From Planctomycetota bacterium (GTDB lineage: Bacteria > Planctomycetota > UBA11346), in assembly GCA_947440715.1 (NCBI GenBank), contig CANETI010000042.1, forward strand, positions 1-11,280: a stretch of DNA of 11,280 nucleotides, written 5' to 3'. A program made the position numbers and the translations under genes. Numbering within the stretch: the stretch's first letter is position 1; the number at the start of each line of letters is the position of its first letter. Below, one piece after another: positions 1 to 7,894 of this stretch. The notes beneath the pieces were generated by a model. It saw nothing but the letters and a program-made list of their open reading frames with translations, was not told the DNA's origin and made no database searches.

Positions 1-186
1 ACCGGCTTGTTGTGCGACGAAGGCGGGGATCATTGCTTGGGAACCATGGCCGTAGCGCTGTTGAAAGATGACCAGCGATATCAAGCCATGCGTAAAGCAG
101 CCCGCGCCCGCGCCGTGCTCTTTGCTCCCTCACCCATTGTCGATGTCTATGAGCGCGCATTGTTGGCATTAGTCGACAATAAGTGA
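1..186 (+). CDS. C-terminal end of a GT4-type glycosyltransferase (partial, 5' end outside window)
   Basis: An open frame enters from the left edge and ends with TGA at 184-186, giving 61 residues. They read as the tail of a family-4 (group 1, GT-B fold) glycosyltransferase. A TGLL-type turn and a short Gly/Asp stretch are followed by an MAVALLKDDQRYQAM helix, AARARA, then a Phe-Ala-Pro bend and a final VYERALLAL helix. In known GT4 enzymes this part closes the nucleotide-sugar domain with the pattern 'A..LL.D..R...M...AR.....F.....V..YE..L'. The catalytic EX7E region would lie upstream and is not visible. The enzyme would transfer a sugar from a nucleotide donor to a lipid-linked or growing glycan at the cytoplasmic face, which fits the polysaccharide genes that follow. 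Donor and acceptor cannot be judged from this fragment. Confidence 0.72.
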   Translation, partial: TGLLCDEGGDHCLGTMAVALLKDDQRYQAMRKAARARAVLFAPSPIVDVYERALLALVDNK

Positions 187-215
187 TAATAAAACAGGAT
201 AAAAGTGATCGTTTA

Positions 216-276
216 CGGTTTTTCGTTTGAGTTAAACCGACTAATCAAGGATCAGCGAAGTGGGTTTTGACTCAAA
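216..276 (+). promoter_or_regulatory. Two mutually exclusive stem-loops in the leader of the 338-766 gene
   Basis: CGGTTT (216-221) can pair with AAACCG (234-239). The same AAACC segment can instead pair further downstream: 226-238 (TTTGAGT, a bulged T, AAACC) matches GGTTT...ACTCAAA at 263-276, seven plus five pairs around a one-to-two-base bulge. The two folds cannot coexist. No U-run follows either one, so a classical attenuator is not shown. A TTGACT sequence at 267-272 resembles a -35 box, but no good -10 follows at normal spacing. This is a weak structural observation only. Confidence 0.2.
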
Positions 277-337
277 GCGATTTGTACCATCATGCTCCGC
301 GCCATCGTTGGTTCATTTGAAGTAAGGAAAAAATCGT

Positions 338-766
338 ATGTCGATGTTTCATCAGCTGCTCATTAGTTGTTTATTATTGGCGTTCATGCCATTCGTCAGT
401 GCAGCCGACAAAAAAAAGGTAGAACCACCACCGCCAGATTTGGAAGGCCGTATTTATTCGGTAACCTATCCCACCGAGGACAAAAAACCGAAGGATAAAA
501 TATCGTTTGCGGACGGTAAAATTACCATCGACACACTCAAAGACATCGTGTTCACCTATAAAGCAAAAGTAAAAGCTAACAGTAAAGGCGTGGTTAGCGA
601 AACCACCTTTAGTGCAACGACGAAAACGGCAGCAGGCATCGTGTACGAAGTGACGGGCTCGGTGATGATCAACGGCGAAGTGCGCGGCAGCATTACCCGT
701 CGTGAAATGGATATGGATGCGACCGCGCGAAACTTCAATGGCAAACAATCGGGCGGCAAAAAATAA
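338..766 (+). CDS. Small secreted Lys-rich protein of unknown function
   Basis: The product has 142 residues. The start is supported by an AAGGA ribosome site (324-328) nine bases before the ATG. Residues 1-22 form a Sec signal peptide with a hydrophobic core LLISCLLLAF and a likely cut at VSA|AD. The mature protein begins with a Lys run and a VEPPPP linker. It then alternates short beta-type segments (GRIYSVTY, KISFADGKITI, IVFTYKAKV, TTFSATTKT, IVYEVTGSVM, VRGSITRRE) and ends in a basic GKQSGGKK tail. This pattern suggests a small periplasmic or outer-surface beta-barrel of the calycin or YceI kind, but no specific family was recognised. An eight-A run (410-417) lies early in the gene. It is convergent with the polymerase gene and lies 151 bases after the glycosyltransferase, probably with its own promoter. 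A role linked to polysaccharide export is only guilt by association. Confidence 0.72.
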   Translation: MSMFHQLLISCLLLAFMPFVSAADKKKVEPPPPDLEGRIYSVTYPTEDKKPKDKISFADGKITIDTLKDIVFTYKAKVKANSKGVVSETTFSATTKTAAGIVYEVTGSVMINGEVRGSITRREMDMDATARNFNGKQSGGKK

Positions 767-846
767 GCAGGAATAGCTTAAGCCGGAATAATTATTGCTT
801 AGCAGGCAATTTCATTTCCCGACAAACGCTGCTCAATTCAATAATG

Positions 847-3450
847 TTACGGTGTAATTAATACCACGCGATGCAGCCCTGAGCCAAGTAATGGGCTGAT
901 GTCAGTTGTCCCGCGTATCCAGCCGAACCAGACGCCATTTATAATGAGCGCCGTCCAGGTATCAGTCATTATATTTGCATCGGGTTGGTTATTTTGCGCG
1001 CGCCACGACCAGCGCACACGCTCATCGACCACGGTCCAATCCCACTCGTTCCATCGTTGCAACAATAGCGCACACCGTTGTTGTTCATCGGCGGTAACTG
1101 TTTTTGGCGGAGTGATTTGCGGGTGTAGACCAGCGATCCAAGCAATAATAGTGGGATCACTATCGCGACCAATGGCGGTGGTATCTCCCGTTTGAGCACG
1201 CGTGACCATGGTCAATCGATCGGCCCACCGCTTTGCCCAGGCGCGATGTAATTCGCTGCGAAGTAAAAATGACAGCGCTTCGTGCATTGGTGGAGAAATA
1301 ATATCAAATGATTGCGCCCATGGTGCATACAATGGACCATCAGCGGCGATTAAGGCACTGAGATCTGCCGGAATGGGCATCCCTGCGCTTAATAAGTCTT
1401 CAGATAATTGTCGTCGCGCTTCTGCGCCAGCCGGTAGCTGGAATTGAAATTGATCAGCATCATATAATTGAGTGGCAATGGGACTTAACCAAACCGACAG
1501 CAATGAGGGTGGCCCTAAATGTTTTCGCAGCGCAAGCCATTGATTGACCGAACTATGCGTGGCAACCCAACGTTCACCCGAACGTACTAAGGCAGGTTTC
1601 GCTGCCGCAAGTTGCTGATTGAGTAATTCGGTCCCAAGAACGTGTTCGCTTAGTGCGAAAAACCACGGCTCTTGTGCGCGATCTTGTTGCAATAACGACA
1701 AAATAATAGCGCGAGCATCTTCTGGCGGTAAAGCTGCCTGTCCGTAACCAGCGACTAAACGTAACGCGGTTTGTTGAATGTCGGGCAACGTCGGCGCCCA
1801 GTGCAAAGCGCGGCTTATGGCAGAACGCATCAGGTCCTGATCGCCACGCTCAGCTGCCAACAGCGCGCGTTCCATCCAGGCCGCTGCGTCACCTGGGGCC
1901 AACGTCGCAGAACGTTGCAACAATACCTCGGCATCAGCAGGTCGTTGTTCGTTGCGCGCTAACCATGCTTGTACGTTACTGATACGAATACTGTTGCTGG
2001 GCGCTGTTCGCAGGGCATCAATCGCCGTCCCACTGGTGATCGGTAAATTAGCCTTTGCCCGCGCTATGATTTGTCGTTCCGCATCTCTCGCCGCTACATT
2101 GCTACTTTCATAATGCCATGTGGGCCATGCTCCGCAGAGCAGCGTCACGGCCAATAATAAACACGCGAAACGTAACCACCGACTCGATTGCGGTTTTTGC
2201 AGCTGCGTTTCGCCACCAGCCAGCATCAGCACCACCAGTAATAAAAATCCCGTGCCAGCAACAGCGGGACTATGCCAAACGAAATCGCCACACGCATGAA
2301 TGCATAATGCCAACAGACCAAGCGCGGCACCACGGCGCAGACATCGTTGTTGGTTATCAATGGTAGTCTTTCGCCAGGCAATAAATAACAGACTCAGCAG
2401 TACGCCACCAAGCACGATCATGCCGACCCAACCATATTCCAACCACCATTCTAAAGGATCATTATGTAAATTATTGACGATGACATCGGTGAACGTGGTG
2501 TCAGCAGAACGACGATACGCGACAATCACCGTGCCGGCACCACTGCCCAACGCCCCGGCGTCCATAATGGTTGGCCACGCATAATTCCAAATAGTGACGC
2601 GGCCGCTCAGAGTGATACCTTCTTCACCACGTAATTTTTCGAACCGAGAAACGACGTCGTGGATACCGATGAGCCATAACCAACCGGCCACGCCGGCGAA
2701 TAATCCCAATCCCCAACGTAATCGTCCGCGCTGTGGCAATAGCGTAAAAACTAACGGTAAGCAAATACAGCCTGCGACCAAAATGCCGCCGCGCGAAGCG
2801 CTGAGTAATATTGCCAGGGCGATGACCGCGACGCTCCCCCAACGTAGGAGCAATGGCTTTTGCCGCTCGCGATGTGCCATCAACAGGGCGAGCGGCAAAA
2901 TTGCCGTCCAAAATGCGGCGGCATGATTGGGATAAATAAATGGGCCGCGAACGCGTGAGGCTGAATGAACACTTGGCCAATCGCTGCCGGTCAGCACCAA
3001 AAGAAATCCGAATATGGCGGTTGCGGTAGCTACAATAATCAGCCCCTGGACCAACTGAGACAAACGTTCACCCCGCCAAAGCAGCGTCGCCGCAACACAT
3101 AACCCACATAAAATCAGTGTCCAATAAAGCGCATCGCCAGTAGCACGAGGATCAAGACTCCATTGGAAAGCCGTGCTCTGCAATATAATTAAATCATCAG
3201 TAAGCCACGGATGATGCCATCCAAAGGGAATGATCTGCACCAATGGCAACGCGATGAGCGGGACAAAAAGGACCACGAGCCATGTAATAGGCGGCAAGCG
3301 CATCTGTGATTTCATGCCGATGGCAAGCAAGGTCAGAACAATGACGAGACCGAGTCCAAAATAGGTGCGTATTTGATCGCCCACACCTCCATAGGCCAAT
3401 AACAAGCCGACGCAGGCAATGGCTAATAAAACGCGCGCGGCTGTGGTCAT
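847..3450 (-). CDS. O-antigen polymerase/ligase (Wzy/WaaL-type) membrane protein with TPR-containing C-terminal half
   Basis: ATG at 3450 gives 867 residues; an upstream TTG at 3456 would add two, and neither has a clear ribosome site. Residue numbers here count from that TTG. Residues 1 to about 415 hold many membrane segments and the Wzy_C/O-antigen-ligase signature: an extracytoplasmic loop with RGPFIYPNHAAAF (170-182), SASRGG (219-224), GRVTIW (285-290), GSGAGT (304-309) and NNLHNDPLEW (328-337). The Arg and His of these loops are the expected functional residues. One more membrane span lies at about 427-447. The remainder should be periplasmic: a TPR-like repeat region (about 490-575), a helical part, and a Trp-rich end (about 815-869). 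Polymerases are usually 400-500 residues, so the extension is large; TPR tails are known in some family members. The protein would polymerise lipid-linked repeat units or ligate glycan. It lies 52 bases downstream of the Wzc-like gene on the same strand, so co-transcription is likely. Polymerase versus ligase cannot be settled. Confidence 0.88.
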   Translation of the reverse strand: MTTAARVLLAIACVGLLLAYGGVGDQIRTYFGLGLVIVLTLLAIGMKSQMRLPPITWLVVLFVPLIALPLVQIIPFGWHHPWLTDDLIILQSTAFQWSLDPRATGDALYWTLILCGLCVAATLLWRGERLSQLVQGLIIVATATAIFGFLLVLTGSDWPSVHSASRVRGPFIYPNHAAAFWTAILPLALLMAHRERQKPLLLRWGSVAVIALAILLSASRGGILVAGCICLPLVFTLLPQRGRLRWGLGLFAGVAGWLWLIGIHDVVSRFEKLRGEEGITLSGRVTIWNYAWPTIMDAGALGSGAGTVIVAYRRSADTTFTDVIVNNLHNDPLEWWLEYGWVGMIVLGGVLLSLLFIAWRKTTIDNQQRCLRRGAALGLLALCIHACGDFVWHSPAVAGTGFLLLVVLMLAGGETQLQKPQSSRWLRFACLLLAVTLLCGAWPTWHYESSNVAARDAERQIIARAKANLPITSGTAIDALRTAPSNSIRISNVQAWLARNEQRPADAEVLLQRSATLAPGDAAAWMERALLAAERGDQDLMRSAISRALHWAPTLPDIQQTALRLVAGYGQAALPPEDARAIILSLLQQDRAQEPWFFALSEHVLGTELLNQQLAAAKPALVRSGERWVATHSSVNQWLALRKHLGPPSLLSVWLSPIATQLYDADQFQFQLPAGAEARRQLSEDLLSAGMPIPADLSALIAADGPLYAPWAQSFDIISPPMHEALSFLLRSELHRAWAKRWADRLTMVTRAQTGDTTAIGRDSDPTIIAWIAGLHPQITPPKTVTADEQQRCALLLQRWNEWDWTVVDERVRWSWRAQNNQPDANIMTDTWTALIINGVWFGWIRGTTDISPLLGSGLHRVVLITP

Positions 3451-3502
3451 AGACAATTCGTCAAGTTACGCGCACTTAAAAACATGTTGAGCGCTATGAC
3501 CA

Positions 3503-5602
3503 TTAAGCCGGTTTATCGGTGACGGACTTCGCTTCCGGACGTTGTCCATACTGGTAGCCGTATTGGTAACGGTATCCATAGCTACTAGAATCGAGTTGTT
3601 CCGCATTAAATACGAGTCCCAATACTTTACTCTGTAAGGGCAATAAGCGGCTGATGACGTGACGTAACGTCGATTTCATCGTCACGCGATCACGAGCAAC
3701 CAAGATGACACCATCGGCTAATTCGATGACGCTCAGTGCGTCGCTAACGAGTCCTAGCGGTGGACTATCAATTACCACGTAATCGTAAATTGTTCGCCAG
3801 TTATCAATGGCCGTACGAAGTGCACCGCTGTGCAGTAATTCCGATGGATTTGGCGGACGCACTCCGACGGGTAAAAAATCTAAACGAGCAAAATTAGTTG
3901 GTAACGGAGCAATATCGGATTCGCCTGCTAACAAGTAACTTAGTCCACGTTCGCGTTCATCACCTAATTGTTTCTGCAACGTTGGTTTGCGTAAATCGGC
4001 GTCGATTAATAACACGCGTGAACCAGCCGCTGCCAGAGCAATGCTCAACCGAGTACAGACGGTACTTTTGCCTTCGCCAGGGCCGCTACTGCTGATGACC
4101 ATGACGCGCGAGGTATTTTCTCCACGGCGAATCAGTCGTAATGCGGCACGTAATGCGCGATAAGCCTCCGCAAGTGGTGGTGGATTGTCTGGATCGCCAC
4201 CTTTCCCTAAGGGCAATAACCCAGGAATAAAAGGCAATTGTCCAAGCAGCGTAAGTCCGGTTAATTCCTGTGTCGCACTGGCGCCACGTACACGTCGATC
4301 CAGCGCTTCGGCTCCCAGCGCAGCTAACACGGCAGCAATTAAACCCGCCGCTAAAGCGCCCGCGGCAAATAATGTTTTACGAATATTAACTGGCTTGCTA
4401 TCGCTTTTAGGTGGATCGATGACCATGACTTGCCGTGCATCTAATCGACTGGCGACTTCTTCCTCGCCCATACGGGTGAGTAAACGATTGAACATATCTT
4501 CACGTGACAGGGTTTCGGAATTGAGCGCCTGCAGATTGGCCAAGTTGGTGCGGTAGATATTTAGCTCGCGCTCAGCCTCCATCGTACGTTTCTGTAATTC
4601 GAGATATTGTAACTGTAATTTTTGATTTTGCGCATGCATGGTTGATTGCGCGAGGGCGACAGCTTCCATCAGTCGCTCGCGCTTGGCCTCGCTTAATTGT
4701 TGCGCTTCTAACATGCGCGGATGTTTGTTGCCATATTTTTGCCCTAAACTTTGTGCCATATCTTGCGCGGTGTACCATTGTTTTTGCGCTTCGGTGACCA
4801 CGGGATGTCGCCCAACCGAATCAATCCGTAAATAGCCCAATAGGCGTTCATGAGCATCGGTGATCAGAGCCGCGTTGGTGAATTGCTGCAATATTGCCGT
4901 CGCTTCAGCCAGCTGTTGATCCAATAAAGTACGTTCTTTGTTGAGTAAATCTAAACGTTGCGATACGGGACTGGAATCAACGGATGTGCTAACAATTGCT
5001 TTTGCAATACGAAAATCTTGTTCGCGTTTACGTGATTCGTCTAAGCGTTCTCGCGCAGACGAAACAGAATTAGACAGGAACTTAAGGGCGTCACCGGCCT
5101 TTTCTTGCTTTTGTGCAGCTTGATTGGCGGCATAGGCCGCAAGTAGTGCCTCTAATGAGCGTTGAGCACGATCAGGAGATTCGTCACTCAGCGAGACTGT
5201 GATAGTCCAGCTATCACGTTTGGTGGCGACCTTCATTCGCGCACGCAAAACTTTAACCGCATCATTTCCGGCTTGTGCGTAGGCAGGTGTTTGCAGCAAA
5301 TCCGAAGTCTTCAGCGTTTGCTCCAGTACCGGTGTCGCCAACAACATGTCGCGATGGGTATTGAGAAACCCGTATTCGATCGAGCCGCTGGTCGGATCGT
5401 ATTGAAAGTCGACGGCCTTGCGCCCGCGATCAACCGCCAAAGTCGCGGCGGCTTCGTACATGGGCGTCATGCGGAAAGTGTAGAGCACAACCGTGGTGGC
5501 GGTGATCAACCCAATGCTCAGGGCTAACCACCGCCGTCGCCAACAGACCATGAGCAGGTCGCTTAGCGTTAATGGTTTATCGTCGTTGTGTAGGTCGTTC
5601 AT
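3503..5602 (-). CDS. Wzc-like polysaccharide co-polymerase with bacterial tyrosine kinase (BY-kinase) domain
   Basis: The 699-residue length is typical for Wzc-type proteins. Residues 8-60 are a Wzz domain: a cytoplasmic LTLSDLLMVCWRRRW start, a first membrane span (about 25-44), then the periplasmic YEAAATLAV strand. Residues about 165-360 are predicted coiled coil. A second span (about 410-431) is followed by the kinase. Visible kinase parts are the EX2RX2R oligomer motif (E479, R482, R485), Walker A GPGEGKST (507-514), Walker A' LLIDADLRKP (531-540), Walker B YVVIDSPP (608-615) and a C-terminal tyrosine cluster (Y675, 677, 679, 681, 683, 685). In known systems, cycles of autophosphorylation of this cluster control oligomer state and polymer length together with the polymerase and the OPX protein. 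No phosphatase gene is in the window. It is the first gene of the minus-strand pair and is divergent from the secreted-protein/OPX pair. The ribosome site before the ATG is poor. Confidence 0.93.
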   Translation of the reverse strand: MNDLHNDDKPLTLSDLLMVCWRRRWLALSIGLITATTVVLYTFRMTPMYEAAATLAVDRGRKAVDFQYDPTSGSIEYGFLNTHRDMLLATPVLEQTLKTSDLLQTPAYAQAGNDAVKVLRARMKVATKRDSWTITVSLSDESPDRAQRSLEALLAAYAANQAAQKQEKAGDALKFLSNSVSSARERLDESRKREQDFRIAKAIVSTSVDSSPVSQRLDLLNKERTLLDQQLAEATAILQQFTNAALITDAHERLLGYLRIDSVGRHPVVTEAQKQWYTAQDMAQSLGQKYGNKHPRMLEAQQLSEAKRERLMEAVALAQSTMHAQNQKLQLQYLELQKRTMEAERELNIYRTNLANLQALNSETLSREDMFNRLLTRMGEEEVASRLDARQVMVIDPPKSDSKPVNIRKTLFAAGALAAGLIAAVLAALGAEALDRRVRGASATQELTGLTLLGQLPFIPGLLPLGKGGDPDNPPPLAEAYRALRAALRLIRRGENTSRVMVISSSGPGEGKSTVCTRLSIALAAAGSRVLLIDADLRKPTLQKQLGDERERGLSYLLAGESDIAPLPTNFARLDFLPVGVRPPNPSELLHSGALRTAIDNWRTIYDYVVIDSPPLGLVSDALSVIELADGVILVARDRVTMKSTLRHVISRLLPLQSKVLGLVFNAEQLDSSSYGYRYQYGYQYGQRPEAKSVTDKPA

Positions 5603-5880
5603 GGCAGGCGGCGCATTTAGCCACCTGGGAGACAGAAAGCCAATAGCGAGCAGAATAGGAACCTGATCCGTTAAATTTAGATGTCACCCACGCTTGCGTC
5701 ATGAGCTTATAAGACATAGACGATTTGAACGTTTCGCGAAGAAGGACTCCCCTTTTAGTCACGTGGCAGCATTTCGATCAGTATTCATCACCACCATCAT
5801 GTCTAACAACCGGTTGCACCAAGGCATGGGTGAAGCTACAAAGTCGCCCACGATCCCCCCGTTTATTGAGGAGTCTGCTC
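5603..5880. promoter_or_regulatory. Divergent intergenic region between the Wzc-like gene and the secreted-protein/OPX pair
   Basis: This 278-base spacer separates two transcription units that point away from each other, so it should hold promoters for both. No pair of good -35/-10 boxes at normal spacing was found on either strand; TATAAG at about 5708 is the best -10-like word, with no matching -35 box. An open frame running through 5725-5880 joins the downstream gene in phase but codes for protein-unlike sequence. A GAGGAG ribosome site at 5868-5873 marks the true start at 5881. No riboswitch class was recognised. Confidence 0.4.
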
Positions 5881-6507
5881 ATGCGTATGGTACGTATTGC
5901 TATCGGTGCTGCTTTATTGACCTGCAGTTTAAGCTTAGGTGGTAGTTTATTGGCAAGCGACATTACCCTCGCGCAAGCCCAGCTTTTGGTCAGTACAGCA
6001 CAAAGTGCGGAGACTGATAAAGAAGTGAAAATAACGCTAAGAGTCGGTGAAAAGGACGTGGTCTTTACCGTCAAACGAGACGCAATAGGCGGCGTCATCG
6101 CGCGGCCAGAGCCCGGACCTGACAGCAAGGACGTCACCATTACTCAAGTGTATATTAAGATGTCCATTAACTCAGCTGGCACCGCTTGGGAGCCAAAGTC
6201 GATGGTCGTGATTAATAACAATAGCACCATCAATGGCTATGAAGTGAGGCTCAACAGCGATGGCACATTAATGAATTTCACTTCCAAATCTGCGGGTGTA
6301 AGTGGCAATGGACAGGGAACCGTTGTGGTTGGTGGCATCAGTGGTGTTAATGATAGCAATAACGCTAATAACACGCCTGGGAATCGTACGACCAATACTA
6401 TTAATGGCACGACCTGGAGTTATCCAGCAACACTGACGTGGACCATTGGTTCAATGACGGGTCCGGCCGGTACTTCTAGCGTCGCAATAAGCCCCGCCAC
6501 GAACTAA
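5881..6507 (+). CDS. Secreted Asn/Gly/Thr-rich protein of unknown function, upstream of the OPX gene
   Basis: The ATG at 5881 has GAGGAG seven bases upstream and opens a clear signal peptide: MRMVRIAIGAALL, a hydrophobic core, and a likely cut at LLAS|D near residue 26. A start at 5725 was rejected because it would put 52 non-hydrophobic residues before this signal. The product has 208 residues. The mature part begins with a short helix-like stretch (DITLAQAQLLVSTAQ), then beta-type segments (KITLRVGEKDVVFTV, DVTITQVYIKMSI, GYEVRLNSDG). A low-complexity region follows (about 135-178) with GNGQGTVVVGG and repeated Asn/Thr/Gly, and the tail is TWSYPATLTWTIG. There is no sorting signal, lipobox or membrane anchor. 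No family was recognised. It precedes the OPX gene by 67 bases on the same strand and is probably co-transcribed. It could be a matrix or surface protein made with the polysaccharide, or an accessory export factor; both are guesses. Confidence 0.72.
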   Translation: MRMVRIAIGAALLTCSLSLGGSLLASDITLAQAQLLVSTAQSAETDKEVKITLRVGEKDVVFTVKRDAIGGVIARPEPGPDSKDVTITQVYIKMSINSAGTAWEPKSMVVINNNSTINGYEVRLNSDGTLMNFTSKSAGVSGNGQGTVVVGGISGVNDSNNANNTPGNRTTNTINGTTWSYPATLTWTIGSMTGPAGTSSVAISPATN

Positions 6508-6574
6508 ACAAGGCTTACTAAACGAATCGGTTAATTCGAACAATTTGTTATGCGTGATGGGATCGGTGCCATGT

Positions 6575-7531
6575 ATGTCGGGATGTAAACGAAAATCGTC
6601 CTCAGTTTATTGTTTTATAAGATCGCCAACGCTAGCGTGGCGTTGGTGGTTAGTCTTGGCGTTATTTTGGACGTTTGGGATTTTTCATACCCCTGTAATA
6701 ATAGCTGGTGACGCGTCAATTCCTGTGGCAACCGCTCCCAATTTGTCGGTTCCAATCATTACCCCATCGCGTGATTACACATTGTATCCCGGTGATTTAG
6801 TGAAAATCGAAGTCTTCGATCACATTGATTTAACCACCACGTTGCGAATCCCAGCTAATGGCAATGTGCCGTTTCCACTCATCGGAGATGTGCAAAACGT
6901 GGTTGGCAGGTCCATCAGTCAATTCACCAGTGAAATTGCCAAACGATTATTGGATGGCTATATTCGTCAGGCCGTCATCACCGCCACGGTCATTGAATTT
7001 AGCCCACGCTTTGTTTACGTCATGGGTAATGTGGCCAAGCCCATGGGCGTGCCGCTTAATCCATTTCTGCAACTCACCGCCATGCAAGCCATCGGCGAGG
7101 CCGGAGGCTTTTTAGAGGATGCCAATCGCGCTGGTGCCCAAGTTATTCGCGATGACCCGGCTCAACCTGGGGCAAAAATTGGCCTTGCTGTTCCCGGCAG
7201 CGATAAAGCCGACTCGTTGGTCAGTGACGTCGAACTCAAACCCAATGATATCATCATCGTTCCGCGCTTAGACCGCGTCTACATTATCGGCCAAGTTGGG
7301 AAACCAGGTGCTGTGAATTTACCCTCACAAGAAGTCCTGACCGTCTCCAAAGCCGTGAGTTTAGCCGGGGGGTTCAGTCAATACGCCAAGCAAAGCGACG
7401 TGCAACTAATGCGCGCTGGCAAACGTGTGCAGGTCGTCAACGTGCGCGGCATATTGACGGGCGACACTACCGTCGCCGATCCTGTACTGGAACCAGGCGA
7501 TACCGTGTTTGTGCCAGAGAGCCGTTTCTAG
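6575..7531 (+). CDS. Wza-like polysaccharide export protein (OPX family, Poly_export plus two SLBB domains)
   Basis: The start is uncertain: no in-frame candidate (TTG 6545, ATG 6557, ATG 6575) has a good ribosome site. ATG 6575, the last one before the domains, gives 318 residues. Residues about 22-45 form a signal-type hydrophobic stretch. A Poly_export domain follows at about 66-145 (YTLYPGDLVKIEVF, RIPANGNVPFPLIG). The first SLBB domain is at about 147-232 (VYVMGNVAKPMGVPL, AIGEAGGF) and the second at about 235-315 (VYIIGQVGKPGAVNL, AVSLAGGF, LEPGDTVFVPESRF). OPX proteins form the periplasmic and outer-membrane channel for capsule or EPS, docking on the Wzc partner. The protein ends with the second SLBB, so the C-terminal amphipathic helix that spans the outer membrane in E. 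coli Wza is missing. No lipobox is seen near the signal. It lies 67 bases after the secreted-protein gene, and the unit ends at a terminator 88 bases downstream. Confidence 0.9.
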   Translation: MSGCKRKSSSVYCFIRSPTLAWRWWLVLALFWTFGIFHTPVIIAGDASIPVATAPNLSVPIITPSRDYTLYPGDLVKIEVFDHIDLTTTLRIPANGNVPFPLIGDVQNVVGRSISQFTSEIAKRLLDGYIRQAVITATVIEFSPRFVYVMGNVAKPMGVPLNPFLQLTAMQAIGEAGGFLEDANRAGAQVIRDDPAQPGAKIGLAVPGSDKADSLVSDVELKPNDIIIVPRLDRVYIIGQVGKPGAVNLPSQEVLTVSKAVSLAGGFSQYAKQSDVQLMRAGKRVQVVNVRGILTGDTTVADPVLEPGDTVFVPESRF

Positions 7532-7618
7532 ACGGAGCAGACCAACATTTAGGTTAGGCGCAGTAAACGCACAAAACCCGAGACGTGCGACACAAAAAAT
7601 GCAACAATTATTATTCAT

Positions 7619-7651
7619 CTGTGCTCAAGCACCATGAGCACAGTTTTTTTT
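7619..7651 (+). terminator. Strong intrinsic terminator after the OPX gene
   Basis: CTGTGCTCA (7619-7627) pairs perfectly with TGAGCACAG (7635-7643) over nine bases, with a seven-base loop, and is followed directly by eight T residues (7644-7651). This is a textbook Rho-independent terminator for plus-strand transcripts. There is no matching U-run for the other strand. Confidence 0.92.
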
Positions 7652-7835
7652 AGTGCACCCTAGCCAAGCTCCAACAGCTTGATAAGCATGTCGCCCTTCT
7701 AGGACACCCAGGTGAAGCGCGCGAAGCGCGTCTAATGATCAGTATGAGTACGACAGCAGTTGAAAATTATCGGCAATAAAGGTTTTGAGCGAGTACGTGA
7801 CCATGAATGCCATAACCCCGAAACCATCATTACTT

Positions 7836-7867
7836 CCGTCCTTCAGCGATCTGCAGCCGAAGGACGG
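7836..7867 (+). promoter_or_regulatory. Nine-pair stem-loop upstream of the epimerase gene
   Basis: CCGTCCTTC (7836-7844) pairs perfectly with GAAGGACGG (7859-7867) around a 14-base loop that contains CTGCAG. No T-run follows directly. It lies within the Wzz-like remnant frame. It could be a leader structure of the epimerase transcript or a leftover repeat. Confidence 0.4.
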
Positions 7868-7871
7868 CGAG

Positions 7872-7894
7872 ATGTCGATTTTTGACATGTTTTT
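7872..7894 (+). terminator. Weak terminator-like hairpin 25 bases before the epimerase start
   Basis: ATGTCGA (7872-7878) pairs with TTGACAT (7882-7888), seven pairs including one G-T wobble, with a TTT loop. One G and then five T residues (7890-7894) follow. The stem is AT-rich and weak. If real it would stop or attenuate read-through into the epimerase gene. Confidence 0.3.

Noticed and set aside
374..748. Long minus-strand open frame opposite the small secreted gene
   Set aside because: Its plus-strand counterpart has a ribosome site, signal peptide and sensible composition; the antisense product is Phe/His/Cys-rich without any motif.
767..846. Bidirectional terminator between the convergent genes
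   Set aside because: One is expected here, but the only stems are about five pairs (ATTGC/GCAAT, TAAGC/GCTTA) without a good T-run on either strand.
5603..5720. Riboswitch (c-di-GMP type) in the leader of the Wzc-like gene
   Set aside because: The leader was read on the minus strand for the conserved GEMM core and receptor elements and none could be placed.
5725..5880. Earlier start for the secreted protein at 5725
   Set aside because: It would bury a clear signal peptide behind 52 unrelated residues; GAGGAG supports 5881.
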